Below are positions 8,568 through 18,356 of a DNA stretch of 64,000 bases, one piece after another. The DNA comes from CAVRUH01 sp963822595 (lineage in GTDB: Bacteria > Chlamydiota > Chlamydiia > Chlamydiales > Waddliaceae). A program made the translations under genes and the position numbers. The stretch lies in NCBI GenBank assembly GCA_963822595.1, contig CAWGIG010000003.1:310001-374000 (forward strand), written 5' to 3'. Position 1 is the first letter of the stretch; the number at the start of each line of letters is the position of its first letter. The notes below the pieces were generated by a model. That model ran no database searches and was not told the origin of the DNA. It saw only the letters and a program-made list of their open reading frames with translations.

Positions 8568-10346
8568 TTATCCTCCGGTGTTAATTGGAAGCATAACCGC
8601 AGGAACACTTCTGGTTAGCTCAACAAATTCTTTTGTCAGGAGAATTGAATCATCCTCCGAAAGAGAAGCGTCAGCCATTCTTTTATTCACCTCTTCACGC
8701 CTTTCCATCCAATTTCGATTCAAGATTTTTTTGATGGTCTCGATATATTGCTCCTCGGGCTTATCCAAATTCACCTTCTTTTCCATCGTTTCGTTGATCA
8801 ACCGCTGATCTTCCGGGTCCGACATCAGAGTCAGCATATCAACCATAGGATTCTCAAGCATTGCGCGAAAAATATTCGCACAATTCGGCTGCAATAACTG
8901 GTCAGGTGTTAAGTTCAAGCTCGCGATTTCCAAAAAGCGCTGTCTCATCGAGGGCATAATCAATAACCAACGGATAAAATCGGTTTCCATAATCTTATCA
9001 GGATCGACTTTGTGTATGCCTACATTCCCCGATTTTCTAATATGAATATTCGGAACGAAGTGCTGACTGAGTCCAACCATTTCCTCAGGAACGCGTGTAA
9101 GCTGTGCAAGCTTTCGAAGCGACTCGTGGACCATCAGCGGCTGCGGCCACAACTTAATTTGTTTGCACAATGTCTGTACGAGTTCATTTTTTCCGGCAGG
9201 AGTGTTGGTATTCAATGTATGTGAATGATGCTCGACGATGAATGCGATGTAATCCCCACTTTTGTCTAAAAGGTCTTGAAACGCTTCTGGGCCATTTTTT
9301 AAAATGTACGAATCGGGATCTTGTCCTTCCGGAAGCTGAACAACAGTGACCTCAATCCCCTCTTTTTGGAAAAGATCGCCAACTTTTGCGGCAGCTTCTT
9401 TTCCGGCATTATCGGAATCCATACTCAAAAACACCCGATTAATCCCTAGGCTGAGGAGTTCTTTGACGTGCCCCTCACCAAAGGCTGTGCCTTGCGAGGC
9501 AACGGTGATGTCAAACCCTGCTGAAATCAGTCGTAACGCATCAATTTGCCCTTCGACAACAATGGCTTTTCGTTCTTTTGCAATATTGCGTCGGCAGTAG
9601 TTGAGACCGTAGAGAATGCGAGATTTTTTAAATAAAGGGGTTTCAGGTGTGTTAACATATTTTCCGCCGAAAGTATCTTCCTTATACTTGCGAGCTGAAA
9701 AACCGATAATCGACCCTGTAGATTGATGGATAGGAAAAGTGATGCGATCGAAAAAGAAATCGCGATATCCTCCGCCATTGGATTCGGCAATGAGACCGGC
9801 ACCTATAAGAATATCCTGCCGTATTTTTTTCTCTTGCATGATCTTTTGGAAAATACCATGAGCTTTTGGGGCAAGCCCAATTTGAAAGCGGCGGATAAAA
9901 TCTAGGTCGATGCCGCGACCATTGAGGTATTTGAGAGCTTCCTGACCTTCAGGTGTGTGGAGCAAATAAAAATGAAAAAATTCGGAGGCTGTTTGGAGGG
10001 CATCGCGCATAGCCATTTTGCTCGGGCCTTTGTATTCTTCGCCGCCTTCGATGTGTTCTAAGTGGACATGGAATTTTTCGGCAAGGCATTCGACAGCATC
10101 CTTGAAATTCAATCTAAGGTGAGTCATGAGGAATTGTATCGCGTCGCCATGGGCGCCGCAGCCGAAGCAATGATAGTGACGGTCCCCTTTTTGGATCATG
10201 AAAGAAGGGGTCTTTTCATCATGAAAAGGGCAAAGGGCTTTATAGCTTGAACCGGACCGCTTAAAATCCACATAGGGTGACATCACCTCGACTAAATCGA
10301 TGCGCTGACGTAAATTATCTAAACTTTCTTTTGTATATAAAGGCAT
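8568..10346 (-). CDS. dnaG: DNA primase DnaG
   Basis: A 592-residue replicative primase that synthesises RNA primers at the fork with DnaB helicase. The N-terminal CHC2 zinc-binding domain has Cys39, His42, Cys60 and Cys63 (CPFH...CFGCG). It is followed by the RNA polymerase core, with 'IIGFSARKY' near 220, and a Toprim fold with VVEGQIDAL near 265 and SMDSDNAG near 312. The C-terminal roughly 170 residues are the DnaB-interaction region, which is divergent in most lineages. Length is normal. It is divergent from recD2 across 62 bases. ATG 10346 directly begins the conserved N-terminus. Confidence 0.96.
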   Translation of the reverse strand: MPLYTKESLDNLRQRIDLVEVMSPYVDFKRSGSSYKALCPFHDEKTPSFMIQKGDRHYHCFGCGAHGDAIQFLMTHLRLNFKDAVECLAEKFHVHLEHIEGGEEYKGPSKMAMRDALQTASEFFHFYLLHTPEGQEALKYLNGRGIDLDFIRRFQIGLAPKAHGIFQKIMQEKKIRQDILIGAGLIAESNGGGYRDFFFDRITFPIHQSTGSIIGFSARKYKEDTFGGKYVNTPETPLFKKSRILYGLNYCRRNIAKERKAIVVEGQIDALRLISAGFDITVASQGTAFGEGHVKELLSLGINRVFLSMDSDNAGKEAAAKVGDLFQKEGIEVTVVQLPEGQDPDSYILKNGPEAFQDLLDKSGDYIAFIVEHHSHTLNTNTPAGKNELVQTLCKQIKLWPQPLMVHESLRKLAQLTRVPEEMVGLSQHFVPNIHIRKSGNVGIHKVDPDKIMETDFIRWLLIMPSMRQRFLEIASLNLTPDQLLQPNCANIFRAMLENPMVDMLTLMSDPEDQRLINETMEKKVNLDKPEEQYIETIKKILNRNWMERREEVNKRMADASLSEDDSILLTKEFVELTRSVPAVMLPINTGG

Positions 10347-10408
10347 GCCCTTATATTATACAAAAACTGAATGAAAATAAAGAGCAAAATAGGTAAAATT
10401 CTCACTTA

Positions 10409-12580
10409 ATGACAAACGAAATTTTTGGTTACATTGAAAGAATCACTTATCAAAATCCCGAAAATGGATTTACTGTTGCTCAGCTGCAAGAGCTCAAAAA
10501 GTCCGATGTCACTTGTATTGTAGGATTTATGCCCACGGTGCAACCCGGGGAATCCATCCGATGCCATGGGAAATGGAAATCTCACCTCATTTACGGACAG
10601 CAGTTTGAAGTCGAAAAACATCAGGTTGAAGTTCCCGCTGATGTCAATGGAATACAAAAATATTTAGGTTCAGGACTTATCAAAGGTATAGGCGGCGCTT
10701 ACGCCCAAAGGATTGTCGAAGAATTCGGCGTCGAGACTTTACACGTCATTGACGTGACACCCGAAAGATTAAAAGAGGTCCGCGGCCTTGGTAAAAAAAG
10801 AATCGAACAAATCATAAGCTGTTGGTCGGAGCAAAAGTCCATCCGCCAAGTCATGATTTTTCTTCAATCGCATCAAGTCAGCCCCACTTATGCTCAAAAA
10901 ATCTTTAAAATGTATGGGAATAAAAGCATCGAGGTCGTTACAGAAAATCCTTATACTCTTGCAAGAAATGTCATGGGAATCGGATTTAAAAAAGCGGATG
11001 TTATCGCCGGAAATTTAGGGATTGCCAAAGACTCCCCTCTGCGGATTGAAGCGGGTTTAGAATATATTTTAACCGAACTCTCCAATAATGGCCATGTCTG
11101 TTATCCGGTGGAGGAATTTTTGAAAGAAGCCGGCGAAATCCTGCAAGCCCCGCCTGAACTGCTTCATCAAGGACTTGAATTGTTGAAAGGAAATGATCGA
11201 GTAGAAGTTCAAAAGATGGTGCATGATGGGACCATCCGCGAATTTATCTGGAATAAGTTTTTGTATGTTTCGGAAACGGGAATTACGCGAGAAATCAAAA
11301 GGATTTTGAGAGGAAATCCCCAAATCCGAGCGATCAATTCCGAAAAAGCCATTGAGTGGGTACAATCAACACTTAACATCGAGCTGGGACAGAATCAAAA
11401 GATCGCTGTAGCCAATGCTGTTACCGATAAACTGTGCATTATCACAGGCGGACCCGGTACCGGCAAAAGCACCATCACAAAAGCTATTTTAAATATAACA
11501 GAACAACTGACGAAAAAAATTGTGTTGGCAGCGCCGACAGGAAGAGCGGCGAAAAGGATGACAGAAATCACCGGAAAAAAAGCGGCAACGATTCACAGTC
11601 TCTTGGAATACAGCTTTAATGGCGGATTTAAAAGGAATCGAGAATCCCCCTTGGATTGCGATCTGATTGTCGTTGATGAAGCCAGCATGATCGATACGTA
11701 TCTGATGTATAGTTTGCTCAGGGCAATTCCTAGCCATGCTAGAGTGATTTTTGTCGGAGATATCAACCAACTTCCGAGTGTAGGTCCAGGAAATGTTCTG
11801 AAGGACATTATTTCTTCCAAAACGGTTTCTGTCATCATGCTCCATGAAATTTACAGACAAGCTGCCGGTTCCGATATCATCGTCAATGCTCATAAAATCA
11901 ATCAGGGAGTCATCCCCTATTCCCAAAATAAAACCGATAGCGACTTCTTCTTCATCGAAGAACAAGAACCCGAAGATATCCTTAAATCGATCATCAGTTT
12001 AGTGAGTGTGCGTCTACCGAAAAAATATGATTTTCATCCTTTTAAAGACATTCAAGTCTTGGCGCCAATGAAAAAAGGAATTATCGGTACGGAAAATATC
12101 AATGTTGTCCTTCAAGAAGCTCTCAATCCGAAGAATCCTCCCCTTTTCCGCATGGGAAAACGTTTTGCTGTGGGAGATAAAGTCATGCAGTTGAAAAACA
12201 ATTATGACCGAGAAGTGTTCAATGGGGATATCGGACGTATTTTATCTATTGATCATGCGGAACAAGAGATGTTGGTGAGTGTCGATGATCGAGAAGTTAT
12301 TTATGAATTTAATGATCTTGATGAATTGACGCTAGCCTATGCTATTTCCGTGCATAAGTTCCAAGGGAGCGAATGCCCCTGTATCGTGATGCCGGTGCAT
12401 ACCACGCACTTTAAATTGCTTCATCGGAATTTAATCTACACAGGCGTCACCCGCGGGAAGAAATTAGTGGTCCTGATAGGTACCAGGAAGGCTTTAGCAA
12501 TTGGAGTAAAAAATGATGAAGTTAAACAACGCTATACCGGACTTCTCCAGTCCATGCAAGCAATGAATTCTGTCATATGA
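10409..12580 (+). CDS. recD2: ATP-dependent RecD2-type DNA helicase
   Basis: A 723-residue SF1B 5'-3' helicase of the RecD2 class, which acts without RecB/RecC. The N-terminal OB-like region ('GFTVAQLQELKKSD') is followed by tandem helix-hairpin-helix motifs between about 80 and 220 ('GSGLIKGIGGAYAQRI', 'VRGLGKKRIEQI'). Motif I is GGPGTGKST at about 347-355, motif II VVDEASM near 420, and the C-terminal UvrD-like fold has 'LAYAISVHKFQGSECP' (motif V/VI region). Length matches RecD2 rather than RecD of RecBCD. Its stop overlaps the ATG of the next gene by 4 bases, implying translational coupling. Confidence 0.92.
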   Translation: MTNEIFGYIERITYQNPENGFTVAQLQELKKSDVTCIVGFMPTVQPGESIRCHGKWKSHLIYGQQFEVEKHQVEVPADVNGIQKYLGSGLIKGIGGAYAQRIVEEFGVETLHVIDVTPERLKEVRGLGKKRIEQIISCWSEQKSIRQVMIFLQSHQVSPTYAQKIFKMYGNKSIEVVTENPYTLARNVMGIGFKKADVIAGNLGIAKDSPLRIEAGLEYILTELSNNGHVCYPVEEFLKEAGEILQAPPELLHQGLELLKGNDRVEVQKMVHDGTIREFIWNKFLYVSETGITREIKRILRGNPQIRAINSEKAIEWVQSTLNIELGQNQKIAVANAVTDKLCIITGGPGTGKSTITKAILNITEQLTKKIVLAAPTGRAAKRMTEITGKKAATIHSLLEYSFNGGFKRNRESPLDCDLIVVDEASMIDTYLMYSLLRAIPSHARVIFVGDINQLPSVGPGNVLKDIISSKTVSVIMLHEIYRQAAGSDIIVNAHKINQGVIPYSQNKTDSDFFFIEEQEPEDILKSIISLVSVRLPKKYDFHPFKDIQVLAPMKKGIIGTENINVVLQEALNPKNPPLFRMGKRFAVGDKVMQLKNNYDREVFNGDIGRILSIDHAEQEMLVSVDDREVIYEFNDLDELTLAYAISVHKFQGSECPCIVMPVHTTHFKLLHRNLIYTGVTRGKKLVVLIGTRKALAIGVKNDEVKQRYTGLLQSMQAMNSVI

Positions 12581-13599
12581 AAAAACTTCAGAGAACTTTC
12601 TTTACGACATTGCTAGGCATCATCTGCTATCTTCTGTTGTCGATGGGAACGTCCACTCTGCAGGTCACATTGCCTCAGGTTGGCGAAGCTCCCATTCTCT
12701 ATTCCAATCAAGTTCAAGATGACCTCAAACTCACTTTTGATCAAGCGATTCGCGAAGCCAATGAATCTGTTTTGGTGATTATTTACAGTTTAGTCGATGG
12801 ACGCATTATTCAAACCCTTCGTGAAAAAGCTGAGGAGGGAGTAGAAGTAATTGTGATTTGCGATCCCGTGGCTTCAGCAGGTGTGGAGAAGAAGCTCGGA
12901 CCCAAAGTTAATACATACAAAAGATGCGGTCAAGGCATCATGCACCAAAAAATTCTGGTGACGGATCATAATCGCGTTTGGATTGGTTCCGCGAATCTGA
13001 CGACACAGTCATTAAGAGTGCATGGAAATCTTGTCGTCGGATTTCATCACCCTGAATTAGCCTCTGTAATGTACGAAAAAGCAGAATCCATGATTCAAAC
13101 CGGCATCAAAAAGAGAATTACGCATCGACATTTTGTGATAAATGAGCAACAGATAGAGATGTGGTTTCTGCCGGAGGATCGCGAAGCGATTCATCGCATA
13201 AAGCAGCTGATAAAAACGGCAAAAAAATCGATTCAGGTGGCGATGTTCACTTGGACCCGTCACGATCTAGCGAAAGAATTGGTAGCGGCACGAGAAAGAG
13301 GGATCCGAGTAGATATAGCGTTGGACAGGAGTTCAGCGGGCGGAGTCAGCAGTAAGGTAGCGAAATTATTGACGGAGGAAGGGATCCCCGTGATGTTAAA
13401 TTCCGGCGCAGGGTTATTGCACCATAAGATGATGCTCGTGGATGATGAAACGCTGGTCGTAGGTTCGGCAAACTGGACCCTTGCCGCTTTTGAAAAAAAT
13501 AACGATTGTTTTGTTGTCATTTATCCCCTTAATGATACCCAGAAGAGCACTCTTCACAGAATGTGGAAGACCATCGTTGATGAGTCAATTAAGGAATAA
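12577..13599 (+). CDS. Phospholipase D family protein, membrane-anchored or secreted
   Basis: A 340-residue protein with two PLD half-sites. The first is H-Q-K-I-L near residue 123 followed by 'RVWIGSANLT'; the second is H-H-K-M-M near residue 282 followed by 'LVVGSANWTLA'. Together they form one HKD catalytic centre cleaving phosphodiester bonds. Residues about 8-25 are hydrophobic and serve as a signal or anchor, so the enzyme acts outside the cytoplasm. Chlamydiae carry several such PLD proteins, some suspected of remodelling host lipids; nucleases of the Nuc/PLD6 type have the same fold. It is coupled to recD2 by an ATGA overlap, and its 3' end overlaps the convergent Fic gene by 11 bases. 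Confidence 0.85.
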   Translation: MKKLQRTFFTTLLGIICYLLLSMGTSTLQVTLPQVGEAPILYSNQVQDDLKLTFDQAIREANESVLVIIYSLVDGRIIQTLREKAEEGVEVIVICDPVASAGVEKKLGPKVNTYKRCGQGIMHQKILVTDHNRVWIGSANLTTQSLRVHGNLVVGFHHPELASVMYEKAESMIQTGIKKRITHRHFVINEQQIEMWFLPEDREAIHRIKQLIKTAKKSIQVAMFTWTRHDLAKELVAARERGIRVDIALDRSSAGGVSSKVAKLLTEEGIPVMLNSGAGLLHHKMMLVDDETLVVGSANWTLAAFEKNNDCFVVIYPLNDTQKSTLHRMWKTIVDESIKE

Positions 13600-14455
13600 G
13601 GGATTCATACTCAACTTTCAGCTTGTATTTTCGTGCTTTGTTCGAGGCGTCTACGACTTCTAGGAAGCCGGCATCGACCCAATCTTTACAGAGCTTGGCT
13701 CTTGTTCTTGGTTTGAGGTTAAATTGTTCCCCAAGTTGACTTGCAGATATCGTCGTAAAATTTTTGAATAATCTCAGCGCTTTTCGCTGGCGCAAATTTA
13801 AGGAACGCATCAGATCTTTTTTATCTTTGGCCTCAGGAGCACTTTTTGGGAGGAGATTTTCAAAAGCCGTAGCTAAATCCTTAACGAAAGTTTCGACAAG
13901 AGGTGTAATATTAGAATCTTGTGACAAGGAAGTTATCTCACTCTTAAAGAAGAAATCGGAAGGATTTAAGTTTGGTAATTTGTAGCCTTGGACTTCTAAA
14001 ATGAGAGAACTTAAAAGTATTGCCAAATTTTGGCTTCCCTCATCATAGGGATGAATTTTAATGCACTGAATGTAGGCAATGGCGGCAATAATAGGACAAG
14101 GCGTTAGATTTGTATTGGCATTGATCCAATCTGCAAGGGACTTCATGAGGCCAGGAATCTCCTGAGAAATGCAGGCATCCGGAATGGACAGCTCACGGTA
14201 GGCTGAGAGCTTGATTTTTGACTGACCATCGCCCATCATCAAAGCGTGTAGGGTTGGGATCATTTTATCAGAAATAGTTGTTCCGTTGATGGCCCAATCT
14301 TTTGCTTTGGAAATGGCTGTTAGGTACCCTTTGTGGGTTATTTCTACAGTGGGTTCTGAAGTAGGAAGAAGTTTTAACTTTTCGCGAGCAGCCTCTATTT
14401 GCATGAGGGAAATGGCCATTTTGGGAGTAATCGTGTATTTTGGCATAAAATTCAT
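13589..14455 (-). CDS. Fic-family protein with degenerate active site
   Basis: A 288-residue protein with the layout of Fic/DUF4172-like proteins: an N-terminal helical domain, a Fic core with 'KLSAYRELSIPDACI' near 82-96 and a helix ending in the motif position, then a C-terminal winged helix ('SASQLGEQFNLKPRTRAKL'). The Fic motif HPFxxGNGR appears as HPYDEGSQN at 135-143. The His is kept, but the Asn, second Gly and Arg that bind nucleotide phosphates are replaced, so AMP transfer is doubtful. It may be an inactive regulator or a decaying gene. ATG 14455 has AGGTGA six bases upstream. It is convergent with the PLD gene and transcribed alone. Confidence 0.75.
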   Translation of the reverse strand: MNFMPKYTITPKMAISLMQIEAAREKLKLLPTSEPTVEITHKGYLTAISKAKDWAINGTTISDKMIPTLHALMMGDGQSKIKLSAYRELSIPDACISQEIPGLMKSLADWINANTNLTPCPIIAAIAYIQCIKIHPYDEGSQNLAILLSSLILEVQGYKLPNLNPSDFFFKSEITSLSQDSNITPLVETFVKDLATAFENLLPKSAPEAKDKKDLMRSLNLRQRKALRLFKNFTTISASQLGEQFNLKPRTRAKLCKDWVDAGFLEVVDASNKARKYKLKVEYESLIP

Positions 14456-14536
14456 TGCATCACCTATGTAGCTTTAAAGCAGTTCATTTTGCTGATAAGT
14501 TGCTGACATTGCAAGAAAAAAATTACTAGGCTGTTC

Positions 14537-14610
14537 TTGAGGGGTGAAAACTCTCTGCTTACCCTTTCAAAAAGGCAGGTTTCAGCCCTCATGAAGCGCC
14601 CAGGAAACAT
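14537..14610. repeat. Remnant of family D repeat
   Basis: Short tract ending 'GTTTCAGCCCTCATGAAG', which shares its words with the repeat at 58411-58790. No partner arm remains. The rest of the gap 14456-14724 shows nothing else I recognise. Confidence 0.5.
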
Positions 14611-14724
14611 TATATTCTTTATATTCAGTTACTTATCTACGACACCTCGTTTTTAAAATAATTTATTACCATTATTTGATTTTTGGTGTATATAGAGGGT
14701 ATGTACGCAAACAAGGAGGAAGGT

Positions 14725-14916
14725 ATGTCATCACCTGAAATATCAGCAGCAGCATCCGATAGTTATGTAAAAGCTGTTAGAAGACTAAGTGAAGGATCCG
14801 TTCAAAAGAAAAAAAAGAACGGTTGTTTTTGCTGTGCAAAAGCAAACTCCAAAAACAAAGATACGAAGCGCATCGAAAAAGTAGCCCATGCAAGCATTGA
14901 AAAGATTGGGGCTTGA
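14725..14916 (+). CDS. Small basic protein with Cys cluster
   Basis: A 63-residue protein starting MSSPEIS. The start is set by AAGGAGG (14713-14719) five bases before ATG 14725; an upstream in-frame GTG at 14683 has no such site. The first part is polar and Ser/Ala rich, the middle very basic (KKKKN), then comes C-F-C-C-A-K and a charged tail. No family is recognised and no signal peptide is present. The Cys-Phe-Cys-Cys next to a basic run could be a metal site or a lipid-modification site. The good ribosome site argues that it is real. It sits 33 bases before the MscS-type gene and may be co-transcribed. Confidence 0.6.
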   Translation: MSSPEISAAASDSYVKAVRRLSEGSVQKKKKNGCFCCAKANSKNKDTKRIEKVAHASIEKIGA

Positions 14917-14949
14917 TTCCTAATATCAGTCTGACTACAATCAGCATTA

Positions 14950-17118
14950 ATGAAAAAATTACTTATACATGCTCTTTTTTTTGGACTGATTTGGGGGTTT
15001 TCTCCGACGCTCCTCCATTCCGAGGAAAATCCGGCAACAGAAAAACCTCTGGATGTTTGCCAACCGTCAAATTTGCTTATCGATCCCCTATGTCTTCCTA
15101 TAGACATCAGTAATTATTTTTCCGAAAAAAACATCGATATTGTCAAAAAGCAAAAAGACATTATGGATGCTTTAAAAGCTGCTACACTCACCTGGTCTCC
15201 GCATGAAAAAGAGGAAGCCGAAGCCCTAATAAATCAAATTAATTCGAATCTCGATTTCTATACAAAGATCATAACTACGCCTCCAAAAAGCTCTGAAGAG
15301 CCATATAAGACGTTATCTGAATACACCCTTGCTGAAGTCATCCACATCTATCACCTGACAAAACAATCCTCAAATTCTTTGACGGTTCTGAAAGAAACGC
15401 TAAAAAAAATAGAAAACACTATCGCCGACACCGAAATTCTAAGGGGTCAGCTTCGGAAAGAATATGTCAAAACAGAACCGTCGTCTCAGAAAGGAATCTT
15501 AGGTCTTAAAATGGTTTTCTATTGGACCTCTTTGTTAACTTATCATGTTCAAAAAGATCAGGAGACAACACAGATTCAACGAGAGAATGACAACTTAAAA
15601 TCTTTGGAAGAAATTCTGGATAATGCCATCGGGAATATGGTCGGTTCTCCCCAAAGTTTAGATGAAATCGCTTTGAAAAAGCAGGCAGCAGAAAATGAAT
15701 GGAAAATCGCACAGGAAAATGTACAAAAACATAACCTTTCTCTTCTAAGAAACAAGATTGAAAACTCTGAAGCTGAGAAATATAAGGCGCAAGAGAACAT
15801 CTCCTTAGAAATCAATGAGGTTTACGCCCACCTCAACTATATTTATCTTCTCATTAGAGAAACACTTGAACAGCATCTCCTCTCCCCAAAAATGACTAAT
15901 TTAGAAGAAGCCAATAATAATCTCTACGAGTGGAATAAGCTTTTGACGAATTCCGAATCGAAGATCAATAAATGGACAGAAAACACCCTGACGCAGTTTC
16001 ATAGATCCATCGAAGCAATGTCCATCGCCGAAGAAGAGGCCAAGGAAAGTCAAAAAGATACATACAAAGAGCTGACAAATCTCACCCAAAATAACCAAGT
16101 TCTGTTATTAAAACTGTTCACTGAAATTAATGACGAACGTTTCCTTCTATCGTTACTCCAAAGCCAAATAGCTTCATTGAAGGGTGGCTCTGCGGCCTTC
16201 AGTTACCAGTTCATGACAGCTTTTTATGATGCGTTAGAAAAGATTCAAAATCTATCGATGACTCCATTGTTTATTCTATCTGGAATTACCATCACTCCTC
16301 TGGATCTCTGTCAATTTCTGATCATCATCCTCGGCTCGATGTGGCTATCTCGCATTATATTTGCTGCGCTTACTCATTTTTCAAATCATCGTACGGGTGT
16401 TAGAAAATCGCTCATTTATCGAATACACCGGCTGATTCACTATGCGCTGCTTACCCTTGGGTTCGTCATCGCTCTTACGGTAATCGGATTCGACTTCTCT
16501 AGTTTCATCCTTGTTGCAGGTGCCTTAGGTGTTGGGATCGGATTTGGCTTGCAGTCAATTGCAAACAACTTTATTTCAGGAATCATTATTCTGTTTGAAA
16601 GCTATCTTAAAATCGGAGATCTCATTGAGCTAGACTCGGGTCAGCGCGGAGAAATCCTCGAGATCAATTTCCGAAGCACGACTATCCGCACTTTTGACGG
16701 CACAGATCTTTTGATTCCAAACTCTCAGTTAATTGACAGAGGCGTCACCAACTGGACTCTGGCAGATCCCTATCGCCGAATTCACGTTCCGTTTTCTACT
16801 GCCTATGGGACAGACAAGGATTTTGTCGCAAAGATCATTACTGAGGGCGCCAAAGAACTCCCTTTTACGATCCATAGACCTCTCAAACCCGATCCGATTG
16901 TGAGTTTAGTCAAATTTGGAGATAGTGGACTTGAATTCGAGTTGATTGTCTGGGTCGATGCCAGGGCGGTTACTGGAGCCATGACTGCCCATTCCGATTA
17001 TTTATGGATGATTGATACCATTTTGTCTAAAAATCAAATCGAAATTCCTTTTTCTCATATGGATGTAAGGATCGTTTCAAATAAAAATGAAGTACCCGTG
17101 GGAGCGTTAGAAAGATGA
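14950..17118 (+). CDS. Mechanosensitive channel, MscS family with long periplasmic domain
   Basis: A 722-residue inner-membrane protein that opens under membrane tension to release solutes. Residues 1-24 form a cleavable signal, followed by about 400 residues of periplasmic coiled coil (Glu/Lys/Gln rich) as in MscK/YbdG-like proteins. Transmembrane helices follow from about 435, and the MscS pore helix lies near 525-545 with 'ALGVGIGFGLQSIANNFIS'. The beta domain has 'IGDLIELDSGQRGEI' and 'DGTDLLIPNSQLID', and an alpha/beta tail closes the protein. It is larger than MscS (286) and smaller than MscK (about 1120). Its stop overlaps the amtB start (ATGA), so channel and ammonium transporter are co-expressed. 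Confidence 0.88.
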   Translation: MKKLLIHALFFGLIWGFSPTLLHSEENPATEKPLDVCQPSNLLIDPLCLPIDISNYFSEKNIDIVKKQKDIMDALKAATLTWSPHEKEEAEALINQINSNLDFYTKIITTPPKSSEEPYKTLSEYTLAEVIHIYHLTKQSSNSLTVLKETLKKIENTIADTEILRGQLRKEYVKTEPSSQKGILGLKMVFYWTSLLTYHVQKDQETTQIQRENDNLKSLEEILDNAIGNMVGSPQSLDEIALKKQAAENEWKIAQENVQKHNLSLLRNKIENSEAEKYKAQENISLEINEVYAHLNYIYLLIRETLEQHLLSPKMTNLEEANNNLYEWNKLLTNSESKINKWTENTLTQFHRSIEAMSIAEEEAKESQKDTYKELTNLTQNNQVLLLKLFTEINDERFLLSLLQSQIASLKGGSAAFSYQFMTAFYDALEKIQNLSMTPLFILSGITITPLDLCQFLIIILGSMWLSRIIFAALTHFSNHRTGVRKSLIYRIHRLIHYALLTLGFVIALTVIGFDFSSFILVAGALGVGIGFGLQSIANNFISGIIILFESYLKIGDLIELDSGQRGEILEINFRSTTIRTFDGTDLLIPNSQLIDRGVTNWTLADPYRRIHVPFSTAYGTDKDFVAKIITEGAKELPFTIHRPLKPDPIVSLVKFGDSGLEFELIVWVDARAVTGAMTAHSDYLWMIDTILSKNQIEIPFSHMDVRIVSNKNEVPVGALER

Positions 17119-18347
17119 TCAATAGTGGGGATACAGCGTGGGTTTTAATGGCAACAGCCTTAGTCATGTTGATGACAGTGCCGGGATTGGCATTTTTTTA
17201 TGGCGGCATGGTTCGTCGAAAAAACGTTTTGGGGATCTTAATGCAATGCTTTATAACTCTTTCGCTTGTCAGTGTCTTGTGGGTTATTTACGGATACAGC
17301 TTTTCCTTCGAGAAGGGTGATGGGTTGATCGGCGGCGGAAGAAACTGGATAATGCTTAAGGGTGTCGGACAGGAACCAAATCCCGATTACGCCGCAACGA
17401 TTCCTCATTTAGCCTTTATGTTATTTGAGAGTATGTTTGCTGTCATTACGCCAGCGCTGATTATCGGAGCTTTTGCAGAACGAATTAAATTCTCGGCTTT
17501 TATCCTATTCACTGCCTTTTGGCTAACTTTTGTATACTGTCCAATTGCCCACATGGTTTGGAGCGTCGAGGGATTATTGCACAAAATAGGGACTCTTGAT
17601 TTCGCCGGAGGTACCGTTGTCCATCTGAATGCAGGGGTTGCAGGATTAATCACGGCCTTATTTGTGGGAAAACGCTTAGGGGGAAATAACAAGCCAGCAA
17701 TGCATAATGTCCCCTTTGTTGTGATAGGTGCCTCTTTGCTTTGGTTTGGATGGTTTGGATTCAACGCAGGTTCGGCATTAGGCGCCAACGGCATTGCCGC
17801 GCTAGCATTTGTAACGACAAATACCGCTGCTGCTGCCGCTACTCTTACGTGGGCATTATTAGAATGGATTTTTTCGGGAAAGCCGACAGTCGTCGGAGCG
17901 TGCTCCGGTGCCGTTGCAGGATTGGTAGCAATTACACCTGCGGCTGGCTATGTGGATGTAAGCGGAGCCCTTTGGATTGGCTTTTTCGTCAGCTTGATTT
18001 GTTATTGCATGGTCGTCTTTGTAAAACCCAAGATAGGATATGACGACACCTTGGATGCTTTTGCGGTGCATGGCATGGGAGGACTTTGGGGAGCCCTTGC
18101 CACAGGCATATTTTGCATCAAGGCTGTAAATGCAGGCGGTGCCGATGGGGCCTTATTAGGAAATATGGGGCAATTAAAGGCACAACTTATCGCTTGCGGA
18201 TCTACCATTGTTTACATAGCTGTGGTTACGTGGATTATCTGTTTTGTTGTCAATAAACTCGTCGGCATGAGGGCAAGTGCGGAAGATGAAGTTATTGGAT
18301 TAGATTTAACGCAACATCACGAAAGGGCTTATACCCTTCTAGACTAG
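17115..18347 (+). CDS. amtB: Ammonium transporter AmtB
   Basis: A 410-residue Amt/Rh channel for ammonium with eleven predicted membrane helices. Family marks seen are 'MTVPGLAFFYGGMVRRKN' in the first helix, 'FAGGTVVHLNAGVAG' with the first pore His, and 'DTLDAFAVHGMGGLWG' with the second pore His. It is shorter at the N-terminus than E. coli AmtB because there is no cleaved signal. It lies between the MscS-type gene (4-base overlap) and glnK (9-base gap), the widespread amtB-glnK pairing in which the PII protein plugs the channel. Ammonium uptake is unusual for an intracellular bacterium bathed in host amino acids; it may support glutamate synthesis or respond to amoebal ammonia. Confidence 0.95.
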   Translation: MINSGDTAWVLMATALVMLMTVPGLAFFYGGMVRRKNVLGILMQCFITLSLVSVLWVIYGYSFSFEKGDGLIGGGRNWIMLKGVGQEPNPDYAATIPHLAFMLFESMFAVITPALIIGAFAERIKFSAFILFTAFWLTFVYCPIAHMVWSVEGLLHKIGTLDFAGGTVVHLNAGVAGLITALFVGKRLGGNNKPAMHNVPFVVIGASLLWFGWFGFNAGSALGANGIAALAFVTTNTAAAAATLTWALLEWIFSGKPTVVGACSGAVAGLVAITPAAGYVDVSGALWIGFFVSLICYCMVVFVKPKIGYDDTLDAFAVHGMGGLWGALATGIFCIKAVNAGGADGALLGNMGQLKAQLIACGSTIVYIAVVTWIICFVVNKLVGMRASAEDEVIGLDLTQHHERAYTLLD

Positions 18348-18356
18348 GAGTTATAT

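Noticed and set aside
13481..13663. 60-codon + strand frame at the PLD/Fic junction
   Set aside because: Out of frame within the PLD gene end, no start signals.
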